NCBI RefSeq assembly: GCF_001905595.1
Contig: NZ_LIXI01000013.1
Span: forward strand, 109,197 to 173,196
Direction of reading: 5' to 3'
Origin: Streptomyces sp. CB00316
GTDB taxonomy: Bacteria > Actinomycetota > Actinomycetes > Streptomycetales > Streptomycetaceae
DNA length: 64,000 nucleotides
Positions 10,656 through 19,800 of the stretch are shown one piece after another. Below the pieces are notes generated by a model. It saw only the letters and a program-made list of their open reading frames with translations, searched no databases and was not told where the DNA came from. Position 1 is the first letter of the stretch; each line of letters starts with the position of its first letter. The translations under genes were made by a program, and so were the position numbers.

Positions 10656-10715
10656 GGCCTCTCGTCCGGATCAGGCCGGGCTCGCGGGGTCCGGCCTGAT
10701 CCGGACGAGAGGCCC
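10655..10715 (+). terminator. Exceptionally long perfect hairpin before proS
   Basis: A 25-bp perfect stem (10655-10679 with 10691-10715) begins at the last base of the preceding stop codon and encloses an 11-base loop. It is the longest perfect inverted repeat I found in the window. Confidence 0.85.
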
Positions 10716-10794
10716 CCTGGGCCGAATCGATTTCCGCCTGCCCGCACCGCCCGGCTAACCTCGGGCCCACCACCCTTGCGAGCAGGAGTTCATC

Positions 10795-12570
10795 ATGGCC
10801 CAGGTCCAGCGCATGTCCCGATTGATGATCAAGACACTGCGCGATGACCCGGCGGACGCCGAGACGCTCAGCCACAAGCTGCTGGTCCGCGCCGGGTACG
10901 TGCGCCGCAACGCGGCCGGCATCTGGTCCTGGCTGCCGCTCGGCAAGAAGGTCCTGGACAACATCTCCAACGTCGTCCGCGAGGAGATGGACGCCATCGG
11001 CGCCCAGGAGGTCCTGCTCCCCGCCCTGCTGCCCAAGGAGCCCTACGAGGCATCCGGCCGCTGGGAGGAGTACGGCGACCTGCTCTTCCGCCTCAAGGAC
11101 CGCAAGGGCGGCGACTACCTCCTCGGCCCGACCCACGAGGAGATCTTCACCCAGACCGTCAAGGACCAGTGCACGTCCTACAAGGACCTGCCGGTGATGC
11201 TCTACCAGATCCAGACGAAGTACCGTGACGAGGCCCGCCCCCGCTCCGGTGTGCTCCGCGGCCGCGAGTTCCAGATGAAGGACTCGTACAGCTTCGACAC
11301 CACCGACGAGGGCCTCGCGCACTCCTACGCCCTGCACCGGGCCGCGTACATCAGGATCTTCGAGCGTCTGGGCCTCGACCACCGCATCGTCTCCGCCGTC
11401 TCCGGCGCGATGGGCGGCTCGGCCTCCGAGGAGTTCCTGGCGCCCGCCGCCGCCGGTGAGGACACCTTCGCGGACTGCCCGAACTGCGACTACGCCGCCA
11501 ACACCGAGGCCGTGACCTTCGCGCTCGCCCCGGTCGACGGCTCGGCGCACGCCGCGGTCGAGGAGCTGGACACCCCTGACACCCCGACCATCGAGACCCT
11601 CGCCGCGCACCTGGGCGTCCCCGCCTCCGCCACCCTGAAGAACCTGCTGGTCAAGGTGGACGGCGAGATCGTGGCCGTCGGCGTCCCCGGCCACCGCGAG
11701 GTCGACCTCGGCAAGCTCGGCGAGCACCTGGCGCCCGCCGTCGTCGAGCTGGTCACCGCCGAGGACTTCGTCGGCCGTGACGACCTCGTACGCGGCTACG
11801 TCGGCCCCCAGGGCCTGGAGAAGGTCCGCTACCTGGCCGACCCCCGCGTCGCCCCCGGCACTGCCTGGATCACCGGCGCCAACCAGGAGGGCAAGCACGC
11901 GAAGAACGTCGTCGCGGGCCGTGACTTCGAGGTCGACCAGTACCTCGACGTCGTCGTGGTCGAGGAGGGCGACCCCTGCCCCCGGTGCGGCACCGGCCTC
12001 ACCCTGGACCGCGCCATCGAGATCGGCCACATCTTCCAGCTCGGCCGCAAGTACGCCGACACCTTCCAGCTCGACGTGCTGGGCCAGCAGGGCAAGCCGG
12101 TCCGCGTGACGATGGGCTCGTACGGCATCGGCGTCTCCCGCGCGGTGGCCGCCCTCACCGAGCAGACCGCCGACGACAAGGGCCTGTGCTGGCCCCGCGA
12201 GATCGCCCCGGCCGACGTCCACGTCGTCGCCGCGGGCAAGGCCCTCCAGACCGAGCTTGCCCTTGACGTCTCGGAGAAGCTCAACGCGGCGGGCCTGCGG
12301 GTCCTGGTCGACGACCGCCCCGGCGTCTCGCCCGGCGTGAAGTTCACCGACTCCGAGCTCATCGGCGTGCCCAAGATCCTGGTTGCCGGCCGCCGCTCGG
12401 CCGACGGCGTCCTGGAGCTGAAGGACCGCCGCACCGGTGAGCGCGAGGAGCTCACGGTGGACGAGGCGGTCGCCCGCCTCGTCCTGGAGCTGAAGGACCG
12501 CCGCACCGGTGAGCGCGAGGAGCTGACGGTGGACGAAGCGGTCGCCCGCCTCTCCGCCGACCTGGGCTGA
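10795..12570 (+). CDS. proS: Proline--tRNA ligase (bacterial type, with editing insertion)
   Basis: ProRS charges tRNA-Pro in translation. The 591-residue protein has the bacterial layout. The class II catalytic core includes the motif 2 region RGREFQMKDSYSFD. An INS editing domain at about residues 235-390 resembles YbaK (ATLKNLLVKVDGEIVAVGVPGH). Motif 3 (MGSYGIGVSRAVAAL) and a C-terminal anticodon-binding domain follow. The ATG at 10795 follows GAGCAGGAG. The C-terminus is odd: 24 residues beginning VLELKDRRTGEREE are repeated head to tail by a 72-bp duplication, so the protein is 24 residues longer than a single-copy version would be. Confidence 0.97.
   Translation: MAQVQRMSRLMIKTLRDDPADAETLSHKLLVRAGYVRRNAAGIWSWLPLGKKVLDNISNVVREEMDAIGAQEVLLPALLPKEPYEASGRWEEYGDLLFRLKDRKGGDYLLGPTHEEIFTQTVKDQCTSYKDLPVMLYQIQTKYRDEARPRSGVLRGREFQMKDSYSFDTTDEGLAHSYALHRAAYIRIFERLGLDHRIVSAVSGAMGGSASEEFLAPAAAGEDTFADCPNCDYAANTEAVTFALAPVDGSAHAAVEELDTPDTPTIETLAAHLGVPASATLKNLLVKVDGEIVAVGVPGHREVDLGKLGEHLAPAVVELVTAEDFVGRDDLVRGYVGPQGLEKVRYLADPRVAPGTAWITGANQEGKHAKNVVAGRDFEVDQYLDVVVVEEGDPCPRCGTGLTLDRAIEIGHIFQLGRKYADTFQLDVLGQQGKPVRVTMGSYGIGVSRAVAALTEQTADDKGLCWPREIAPADVHVVAAGKALQTELALDVSEKLNAAGLRVLVDDRPGVSPGVKFTDSELIGVPKILVAGRRSADGVLELKDRRTGEREELTVDEAVARLVLELKDRRTGEREELTVDEAVARLSADLG
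12409..12552 (+). repeat. 72-bp direct tandem duplication inside proS
   Basis: Copy 1 is 12409-12480 and copy 2 is 12481-12552. They differ at two synonymous third positions (CTC/CTG and GAG/GAA). The frame is preserved, adding 24 residues before the terminal SADLG. Confidence 0.97.
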
Positions 12571-12575
12571 CCACG

Positions 12576-12610
12576 TGGGAAGAGGGCCCCGCGCACGGGC
12601 CCTCTTCCCA
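12576..12610. terminator. Hairpin between proS and the convergent phosphotransferase-like gene
   Basis: TGGGAAGAGGGCCC (12576-12589) pairs with GGGCCCTCTTCCCA (12597-12610) around a 7-base loop. It lies between two converging genes and can serve both strands. Confidence 0.85.
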
Positions 12611-12621
12611 GGTACGCCGAA

Positions 12622-13539
12622 CTACAGCCAGCCCGCGAACTCCAGGTTGACCTCGCCCATCTGCCGCCGCCCCTCGGCCAGCGCACGCGTCCCCGACTCG
12701 ACCGCCCGGAACAGCGTCCAGCCGTGCAGCCGCGCCTGCTCCACCTCCAGCGACTCCGCCAGCTTCTTGACCCGCCGCCGCGCCGTCACCGGGCCGCCCG
12801 GGGAGGCGATCAGATCCTCCACCCGGTCCCGCACCAGCCGCGCCAGGTCGTAGGCGCGCTCGCCCACCAGCGGCTCCGGACCCACCGTCAGCCAGGGCGC
12901 GCGCTCGCCGGAGAGCACCTTGCTCTGGCGGAAGTTGCCGTGCAGGAGCAGGAGTTCGGGGGAGCCGTCCGCCAGTTCCGTACGGGCCGCGAGGGCCGCC
13001 TCCACCAGCGGGGCGAGCTCCGGATCGGCCGAGGCGGCCGCCCGCATGCCCCCCGTCTGGCGCCTGGTCCGCTCGGCCACGGTCTCGAAGGGGTGGCCGA
13101 CGGGCGGCTCCACCCACAGCCGCCGGACCGTGCCCGCCGCCTCCAGGAGCGCCTTGGCCTCCGGCAGCGAACGCAGCGACACCTCATGGTGCAGCCGCTC
13201 CAGCAGCAGCGCCCCGGACGCGTCGGGATCAGGCGCGTCCAGCAGCTTCACCGCGCCCCAGCCGTCCCAGTGGGCCAGCGCCGCCCGCTCCTGCTCCGGT
13301 TCGGCGCGCGGCGGGGCGATCTTCAGCGCGGCCGGGGTCCCGTCGGCCTGCCGGACCAGGAGCACCAGGGCGCTGCGCCCGCCGGGGGCGGCCACCCGCT
13401 CCACGGTGAGGTCCGGCCCGGCGGCGCAGATCGCCTGTTCGGTGAGCGTGGGGAGGCGGTCCAGCCACTCGGCCGCCGCACCGTCCCCGTACATCTCGCC
13501 GAGCGCGCGCACCAGGCGCTGCGGCGGTTCGAAACCCAT
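12622..13539 (-). CDS. APH(6)/streptomycin-6-kinase-like protein lacking catalytic residues
   Basis: The 305-residue protein aligns over its full length, by eye, with the aminoglycoside/hydroxyurea phosphotransferase family. The ATP Lys is kept (Lys73 in AALKIAPP). The catalytic loop expected as HGDLHxxNVL reads HGNFRQSKVL at residues 200-209, so the catalytic Asp is Asn. The metal-binding Asp of the IDPKPLVG motif is Gly220 in VGPEPLVG. Loss of both acidic residues argues for a non-catalytic nucleotide- or ligand-binding protein rather than an antibiotic-resistance enzyme. The start is ATG at 13539 behind AAAGGGA. It converges on proS and lies 30 bases after the start side of the next minus-strand gene, so it may not share its operon. 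Confidence 0.75.
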   Translation of the reverse strand: MGFEPPQRLVRALGEMYGDGAAAEWLDRLPTLTEQAICAAGPDLTVERVAAPGGRSALVLLVRQADGTPAALKIAPPRAEPEQERAALAHWDGWGAVKLLDAPDPDASGALLLERLHHEVSLRSLPEAKALLEAAGTVRRLWVEPPVGHPFETVAERTRRQTGGMRAAASADPELAPLVEAALAARTELADGSPELLLLHGNFRQSKVLSGERAPWLTVGPEPLVGERAYDLARLVRDRVEDLIASPGGPVTARRRVKKLAESLEVEQARLHGWTLFRAVESGTRALAEGRRQMGEVNLEFAGWL

Positions 13540-13569
13540 ACGTCCGTTGTTCCCTTTCCGGTCCCTCGG

Positions 13570-14079
13570 TCAGCTCGTGCCATCCGCTCCCGCGGCCTCC
13601 ACCGGACCCGTCTTCTCGGCCGGACCCGCGCCCGGGGCCCGCTCGGCCAGCCCCGGAAAGGCTACGTTGCCGCCCCGCCAGCGGGCCGCCCGCACGGCGG
13701 CCTCCCGCAGTGCGCCCGCCGCGTCGGCGCGCGCGGGCCCTTCGGTGGCCCGTACGAGATCGGAGTACACGCCCGCCACCCGGTCCTCCAGGACGGCGGC
13801 GAGGCGCAGCGCCGACGTGGTGTCGGTAACCGCGAAGGGCAGAGCGTACGCGGCGCCGGCGGCGACCGGCGCACCGCCCAGGTCACGCACGGTGCGCATG
13901 AGCGCGTCCCTGCGCGCGCGGTGGCCGTCGTACGCCGCGCTCGCCTCGGTGCGCCGCTTCCCTGCGATCCGGCCGCCGAGCACCCCGTACCCGTAGACGG
14001 CCGCGTGTTCGGCGGCCAGCGCGGTCTGTGCGGCGGTGAGGGCGGGGGAGGGGGCCTCGTCCTCGGCGGGAAGGGTCAT
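13570..14079 (-). CDS. Ferritin-like (DUF4439-type) protein
   Basis: A 169-residue, Ala-rich, all-helical protein. The start region AALAAEHAAVYGYGVLGGR matches the ferritin-like DUF4439 family common in actinobacteria, where the Glu and His of the first helix sit in a four-helix bundle. The ATG at 14079 follows AAGGAG and overlaps the stop of the lipoprotein gene (ATGA), so the two are translationally coupled and probably act together. There is no signal peptide. Its biochemical role is unknown; metal binding is possible but the full ligand set is not evident. Confidence 0.7.
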   Translation of the reverse strand: MTLPAEDEAPSPALTAAQTALAAEHAAVYGYGVLGGRIAGKRRTEASAAYDGHRARRDALMRTVRDLGGAPVAAGAAYALPFAVTDTTSALRLAAVLEDRVAGVYSDLVRATEGPARADAAGALREAAVRAARWRGGNVAFPGLAERAPGAGPAEKTGPVEAAGADGTS

Positions 14080-14594
14080 GACGAGGTCTCCTTGGCCAGC
14101 TCGGTCAGCAGGTACGCGTGGACCGCCGCGGCCGCGGCCACCGAGGCCAGCAGCCGGGCCAGCTCCGGTTCCGCGGTGAGCAGGGCCTCGGCGTGGGCGT
14201 CGGCCCGGCGGCGCTCGGCGTCGGCCAGCTCCTTCACCGCGGCCCGCGCGTCGGCGGACACGGGACCGGGTGCGGGCGGGGCCGCGGCCTTCCTGGCACC
14301 CGCCGACAGGGCCTCGGTGTGCTCCTGTACGGCGGTCCGCAGGGGTGCCAGGCCCTCCGCGAGCGCCGGGTGGGCCTCGGCCGCCAGGTCGTAGTGGGCG
14401 AGCGTCAGGGCGGCGGTGCGCGCCGCCGCCGTACGCAGGGCCTTCTCCGCCCGGACCGCTTCGGCCCCGGTGCGTACGGGACCGCTCCGGCCCTGGCTCT
14501 TGTCGTCGTCCCCGCAGCCGGTCAGCACCGCACCCAGTGCGAGAGCCCCCGTCGCGGTGAGCGCCCCCCTGCGGGTCGTCCCCGTGCGCCGCAC
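14076..14594 (-). CDS. Putative helical lipoprotein
   Basis: A 172-residue exported protein. A twin-Arg-like RRGALTATG region is followed by a hydrophobic stretch and the lipobox LTGC (Cys about residue 25), so it should be lipid-anchored outside the membrane. The rest is Ala/Glu-rich helix with many His and Glu residues, similar in style to the ferritin-like protein encoded immediately downstream. The GTG at 14594 is chosen because AAGGAG lies four bases before it; the longer frame to 14750 lacks this. It is divergent from rimP, 176 bases away. Function is unknown. Confidence 0.7.
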   Translation of the reverse strand: MRRTGTTRRGALTATGALALGAVLTGCGDDDKSQGRSGPVRTGAEAVRAEKALRTAAARTAALTLAHYDLAAEAHPALAEGLAPLRTAVQEHTEALSAGARKAAAPPAPGPVSADARAAVKELADAERRRADAHAEALLTAEPELARLLASVAAAAAVHAYLLTELAKETSS

Positions 14595-14617
14595 GTTTCT
14601 CCTTCGGGCCGGGACCG

Positions 14618-14639
14618 ATCCTGACAGGATCTGTCCTGA
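14618..14639. promoter_or_regulatory. Overlapping CCTG/CAGG dyads upstream of the lipoprotein gene
   Basis: ATCCTGACAGGAT (14618-14630) is a perfect dyad, and CAGGA-TCTG-TCCTG (14625-14638) overlaps it. The site is about 24 bases before the lipoprotein start and may be an operator. No regulator is identified. Confidence 0.4.
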
Positions 14640-14770
14640 AGTGATCACCGCAGGCGAGCGTACCCGCGGTGACAGGGCGGGCGGACGGCAACACCCCTGG
14701 CGACCGGATACCCTTTGACCTGACGCACGACGATCCCCACAACAGCACACGCGGCCGAGGAGTCACCCGG

Positions 14771-15274
14771 ATGAGCACCACCCAGAGCGAGAGGCTGCGC
14801 GGGTTGCTGGAACCGCTCGTCAGCGCGCAGCAGCTGGACCTCGAGGAGATCGAGGTGTCCCGGGCCGGCCGACGTGGAGTGCTGCGGATCATCGTGGACT
14901 CCGACGAGGGCGTGGAGCTGGACACCTGCGCGGAGCTGAGCCGCGCGATCTCCCAGAAGCTGGACGAGACCGACGTGATGGGCGAGGGCGAGTACGTCCT
15001 CGAAGTCAGCTCCCCCGGCGCGGACCGCCCCTTGACCGAACACCGCCACTACGTACGCGCCATCGGCCGGCTGGCCCGGTTCCACCTCGCCGCCGACGGA
15101 TCCGGTGAGCTGGTCGCCCGCATCCTCGCCGTCGACGAGGACGGGCTGGACCTCGAAGTGCCCGGCGTCAAGGGCCGCAAGCCCACGTCCCGCCGCCTCG
15201 CCTTCGACGAGATCGCCAAGGCGCGAGTGGAGATCGAATTCAACCGCAAGGACAAGAAGGAAGAGGAGGCGTAG
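14771..15274 (+). CDS. rimP: Ribosome maturation factor RimP
   Basis: The 167-residue RimP assists late assembly of the 30S subunit. The two-domain family pattern is clear: LRGLLEPLVSAQQLDLEEIEV at the start, then IIVDSDEGVELDTCAELSRAI and EYVLEVSSPGADRPL with the conserved SSPG-x-x-R-PL at about residues 77-86. The ATG at 14771 follows GAGGAG; the longer frame to 14669 reads unrelated sequence. It begins the rimP-nusA-ylxR-infB transcription unit, with nusA starting two bases after its stop. Confidence 0.96.
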   Translation: MSTTQSERLRGLLEPLVSAQQLDLEEIEVSRAGRRGVLRIIVDSDEGVELDTCAELSRAISQKLDETDVMGEGEYVLEVSSPGADRPLTEHRHYVRAIGRLARFHLAADGSGELVARILAVDEDGLDLEVPGVKGRKPTSRRLAFDEIAKARVEIEFNRKDKKEEEA

Positions 15275-15276
15275 CC

Positions 15277-16317
15277 GTGGACATCGATGTGAAGCTTTTG
15301 AAGGGCTTGGCGCAGGACAAGGAGATCCCCTTCGACGTGCTCGTCGGGGCGATCGAGTCGGCCCTCCTCATCGCGTACCACCGCACCGACGGCAGCCACC
15401 GCCGGGCGCGCGTGAAGCTCGACGAGAACGGCCACGTCACCGTGTGGGCCAAGGAGGACCCGGCCGACCTCGAGGAGGGCCAGGAGCCCAAGGAGTTCGA
15501 CGACACCCCCTCCGGGTTCGGCCGGATCGCCGCGACCACCGCCAAGCAGGTCATCCTGCAGCGGCTGCGCGACGCCGAGGACGACCGCACCTTCGGGGAG
15601 TACGCGGGCCACGAGGGGGACGTCGTCACCGGCATCGTCCAGCAGGGCAAGGACCCCAAGAACGTCCTGGTCGACATCGGCAAGATGGAAGCCATGCTGC
15701 CGGTCCAGGAGCAGGTCCCGGGCGAGGAGTACGTGCACGGTCTGCGTCTTCGTACGTATGTCGTACGGGTCGCCAAGGGCGTCCGCGGTCCGTCGGTGAC
15801 GTTGTCGCGCACCCACCCGAACCTGGTGAAGAAGCTCTTCGCGCTGGAGGTCCCGGAGATCGCGGACGGCTCCGTGGTCATCGAGGCCATCGCCCGCGAG
15901 GCCGGCCACCGCACCAAGATCGCCGTGCGCTCCACCCGCGCCGGCCTGAACCCCAAGGGCGCCTGCATCGGCCCGATGGGCAGCCGTGTGCGCAATGTCA
16001 TGGCCGAGCTGCACGGCGAGAAGATCGACATCGTGGACTGGTCGGACGACCCGGCCGAGATGGTCGCCAACGCGCTCTCGCCCGCCCGGGTGAGCAAGGT
16101 CGAGGTCGTCGACCTCGGCGCCCGCTCCGCCCGCGTCACCGTGCCGGACTACCAGCTGTCGCTGGCGATCGGCAAGGAGGGCCAGAACGCCCGCCTCGCC
16201 GCCCGCCTCACCGGCTGGCGCATCGACATCCGTCCCGACACCGAGACGGACGAGGAGCGCGAGACGGCCGACCGCGAGCGGGCCGAGCGAGCCCGGGAGC
16301 GCTCGGAAAGGCGTTGA
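15277..16317 (+). CDS. nusA: Transcription termination/antitermination factor NusA
   Basis: The 346-residue protein binds RNA polymerase and modulates pausing, termination and rRNA antitermination. The N-terminal RNAP-binding domain begins MDIDVKLLKGLAQDKE. An S1 domain follows at about residues 110-185. The two KH domains include CIGPMGSRVRNVMAEL and AIGKEGQNARLAARLTGW. There is no C-terminal acidic repeat pair as in E. coli, which is normal for Gram-positive NusA. The GTG at 15277 follows GGAGG and lies two bases after rimP, giving tight coupling. Confidence 0.97.
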   Translation: MDIDVKLLKGLAQDKEIPFDVLVGAIESALLIAYHRTDGSHRRARVKLDENGHVTVWAKEDPADLEEGQEPKEFDDTPSGFGRIAATTAKQVILQRLRDAEDDRTFGEYAGHEGDVVTGIVQQGKDPKNVLVDIGKMEAMLPVQEQVPGEEYVHGLRLRTYVVRVAKGVRGPSVTLSRTHPNLVKKLFALEVPEIADGSVVIEAIAREAGHRTKIAVRSTRAGLNPKGACIGPMGSRVRNVMAELHGEKIDIVDWSDDPAEMVANALSPARVSKVEVVDLGARSARVTVPDYQLSLAIGKEGQNARLAARLTGWRIDIRPDTETDEERETADRERAERARERSERR

Positions 16318-16430
16318 CCCGGAGCCGCTCCAGGGAATAGATCTTGGCCCTACGCCGCTGAGATCACGACAACATCCGTTCGATTCTGGCCCCCAAGGGG
16401 TGAGGTCGGTGCGGGGAGGTAGACTTAAAC

Positions 16431-16709
16431 GTGTCTGGCCGGACGCAAGCCCGCGCTTGCCCCGAGCGAACCTGTGTGGGATGCCGGGAGCGAGTGGCCA
16501 AGAGCGAGCTGCTGCGCATCGTGGTGGACGAGGGTGCCTGCGCCCCTGATCCACGCGGTACGCTGCCCGGCCGGGGTGCTTATGTGCACCCCACCTCTGT
16601 CTGTCTCGACCTGGCGGTTCGCCGCCGGGCGTTCCCCCGGGCCTTCAAGGCCAAGGGGCCGTTCGACACCGCGGCACTCACGCGGTTCGTCGAGCGGGTG
16701 ACACCGTAA
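16431..16709 (+). CDS. ylxR: YlxR-type RNA-binding protein (DUF448)
   Basis: The 92-residue basic protein carries the diagnostic RTCVGCRERVAKSELLR near its start and GRGAYVHP in the middle, the two conserved parts of the YlxR/DUF448 fold. YlxR is nucleoid- or RNA-associated, and in other bacteria it has been linked to RNase P and to regulation of gene expression. Its place between nusA and infB is conserved across Gram-positive bacteria. The start is GTG at 16431, behind GGGGAGG with a rather long 11-base spacer. Confidence 0.9.
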   Translation: MSGRTQARACPERTCVGCRERVAKSELLRIVVDEGACAPDPRGTLPGRGAYVHPTSVCLDLAVRRRAFPRAFKAKGPFDTAALTRFVERVTP

Positions 16710-16781
16710 GAAAGTGAACGTGAACGGCACGGGACCCCGTGCGGTCAGGTACCTCGCGAGTTGGAAGTAGGTCGAGATTGC

Positions 16782-16850
16782 GATGAGCACTCGATGAGTA
16801 CGCGATGAGTACGCCCATGAAGTAGCGACGGTCCGGCGGTAACCCGGACC
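16782..16850 (+). promoter_or_regulatory. infB leader: 11-base tandem repeats and a hairpin touching the ribosome site
   Basis: Three tandem 11-mers occur at 16782-16814 (GATGAGCACTC, then GATGAGTACGC twice). GGTCCGG (16830-16836) pairs with CCGGACC (16844-16850). The hairpin ends one base before AAAAGGAG (16852-16859) and the infB GTG, so it could modulate initiation of infB. Confidence 0.5.
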
Positions 16851-16863
16851 TAAAAGGAGCGAT

Positions 16864-19800
16864 GTGGCTAAGGTCCGGGTATACGAACTCGCCAAGGAGT
16901 TCGGCGTCGAGAGCAAGGTCGTCATGGCCAAGCTCCAAGAACTCGGTGAATTCGTCCGTTCGGCGTCCTCGACGATCGAGGCGCCGGTTGTACGTAAGTT
17001 GACCGACGCACTGCAGGGGCCCGGCGGCAACGCCGGCAAGTCCGCTGCCAAGCCTGGCGCGCCCCGCAAGGCGACGCCCGCAAAGCCCGCAGCGCCCTCC
17101 CCGGCCGCTGCGGCACGTCCCGCTGCCCCGAAGCCCGGCGTACCGGCTGCCAAGCCGGCCGCTGCCGAGGCCCCGGAGACCAGCACCCCCGCGGCGCCCT
17201 CCGCGCCGTCGGCGGGCCCCCGTCCGGGCCCGAGGCCCGCGCCGAAGGCGGCCCCGGTGACCCCGGTCCCGGCCGCCGAGTTCTCGGCTCCGGCTCCGGC
17301 CCAGCCGGCCGCCCCCCAGCAGCCCCAGGCCCCGCGTCCCGCGGCCGCCGCCCCGGGTCCCCGCCCTGCCCGTCCGGCTCCGGCCGGCGGTCAGCGTGAC
17401 GGTGGCGCCCGCGACGGTGGTCAGCGTGACGGCGGCCGTGGTGGCGAGCGTGGCGGAGACCGCCCCGCACGTCCCGCGGGCCAGGGCGCACCGCGCCCCG
17501 GCGGCGCCCGTCCGGCCGGTCCCCGTCCGGGCAACAACCCCTTCACCTCCGGCGGTTCCACCGGCATGGCGCGCCCCTCGGCGCCCCGTCCCGGCGGTGC
17601 CCCGCGCCCCGGTGGCGGCTCGGAGCGCCCCGGCGCCCCGCGTCCCCAGGGCGGCCCCGGCGGCGCCCCGCGCCCCCAGGGCGGTCAGGGTCAGGGCGGT
17701 GCCCGTCCCACTCCGGGCGGCATGCCCCGCCCGCAGACTCCGCGTCCCGGCGGCGGTCCCGCCGGTAACCGGCCGAACCCGGGCATGATGCCGCAGCGTC
17801 CCGCTGCCGGCCCGCGTCCCGGTGGCGGTCCCGGTGGTGGCCGTGGTCCCGGTGCCGGTGGCGGCGGTCGCCCCGGTGGCGGCGGCGGTCGTCCCGGTGG
17901 CGGTGGCGGCGGCTTCGCCGGCCGTCCGGCCGGTCCCGGTGGCGGCGGCGGCTTCGCCGGCCGTCCGGCCGGTCCCGGTGGCGGCGGCGGTGCCGGTCGT
18001 CCCGGCGGCGGCGGCGGCTTCGGCGGTCGTCCCGGCTTCGGCGGGCGTCCGGGTGGTCCCGGTGGCCGTGGTGGCACGCAGGGTGCGTTCGGCCGTCCCG
18101 GCGGTCCGGCGCGTCGTGGCCGTAAGTCGAAGCGGCAGAGGCGCCAGGAGTACGAGGCCATGCAGGCCCCGTCCGTCGGCGGCGTCATGCTGCCTCGCGG
18201 CAACGGACAGGCTGTCCGGCTGTCGCGCGGTGCCTCGCTCACCGACTTCGCGGAGAAGATCAACGCCAACCCGGCGTCGCTCGTCGCCGTGATGATGAAC
18301 CTCGGCGAGATGGTCACGGCGACGCAGTCCGTCTCCGACGAGACGCTCCGGCTTCTCGCGGACGAGATGAACTACGTCCTGGAGATCGTCAGCCCCGAGG
18401 AGGAGGACCGCGAGCTGCTCGAGTCCTTCGACATCGAGTTCGGCGAGGACGAGGGCGGCGAAGAGGCCCTGGTCTCCCGTCCGCCGGTCGTGACCGTCAT
18501 GGGTCACGTCGACCACGGTAAGACCCGACTGCTGGACGCGATCCGCAAGACGAACGTCGTTGCGGGCGAGGCCGGCGGCATCACGCAGCACATCGGTGCG
18601 TACCAGGTCTCCTCCGAGGTCAACGGTGAGGACCGCAAGATCACCTTCATCGACACCCCGGGTCACGAGGCGTTCACCGCCATGCGTGCACGTGGTGCGA
18701 AGTCGACCGACATCGCGATCCTCGTGGTGGCGGCCAACGACGGTGTGATGCCCCAGACGATCGAGGCGCTGAACCACGCCAAGGCGGCCGAGGTGCCGAT
18801 CGTGGTCGCGGTCAACAAGATCGACGTCGAGGGCGCCGACCCGACCAAGGTGCGCGGTCAGCTCACCGAGTTCGGTCTGGTGGCCGAGGAGTACGGCGGC
18901 GACACCATGTTCGTCGACATCTCCGCCAAGCAGGGCCTCAATATCGAGGCGCTCCTGGAGGCCGTCGTCCTCACCGCCGACGCCTCGCTGGACCTGCGGG
19001 CCAACCCGGAGCAGGACGCGCAGGGTATTGCGATCGAGTCCCACCTCGACCGCGGTCGCGGTGCCGTCTCGACCGTCCTGGTCCAGCGCGGAACGCTGCG
19101 CATCGGCGACACGATGGTCGTGGGCGACGCCTACGGCCGAGTCCGCGCCATGCTCGACGACAACGGTCAGAACGTGCAGGAAGCGGGTCCCTCGACCCCC
19201 GTCCTGGTGCTCGGTCTCACCAACGTCCCGGGCGCCGGCGACAACTTCCTGGTCGTCGACGAGGACCGTACGGCCCGTCAGATCGCCGAGAAGCGTGCCG
19301 CCCGTGAGCGCAACGCCAACTTCGCCCGCAAGGGTGTCCGGTTCTCCCTGGAGAACCTGGACGAGGCGCTCAAGGCCGGTCTGGTCCAGGAGCTCAACCT
19401 CATCATCAAGGGCGACGCGTCCGGTTCGGTGGAGGCTCTCGAGTCCTCGCTGCTCCAGCTCGACGTCGGTGAAGAGGTCGACATCCGGGTCCTGCACCGC
19501 GGTGTGGGTGCGGTCACCGAGTCGGACATCAACCTGGCGATGGGTTCCGACGCCATCGTGATCGGCTTCAACGTGCGCGCCGCAGGGCGTGCCGAGCAGA
19601 TGGCCGAGCGCGAAGGCGTGGACGTCCGGTACTACTCGGTCATCTACCAGGCGATCGAAGAGATCGAAGCGGCCCTCAAGGGCATGCTCAAGCCGGAGTA
19701 CGAAGAGGTCGAGCTCGGCACGGCGGAGATCCGCGAGATCTTCCGCTCGTCCAAGCTGGGCAACATCGCCGGTGTGCTGGTCCGCTCCGGCGAGGTCAAG

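Noticed and set aside
12622..13539. Streptomycin or aminoglycoside resistance kinase
   Set aside because: Both catalytic acidic residues are replaced, and no antibiotic cluster is nearby.
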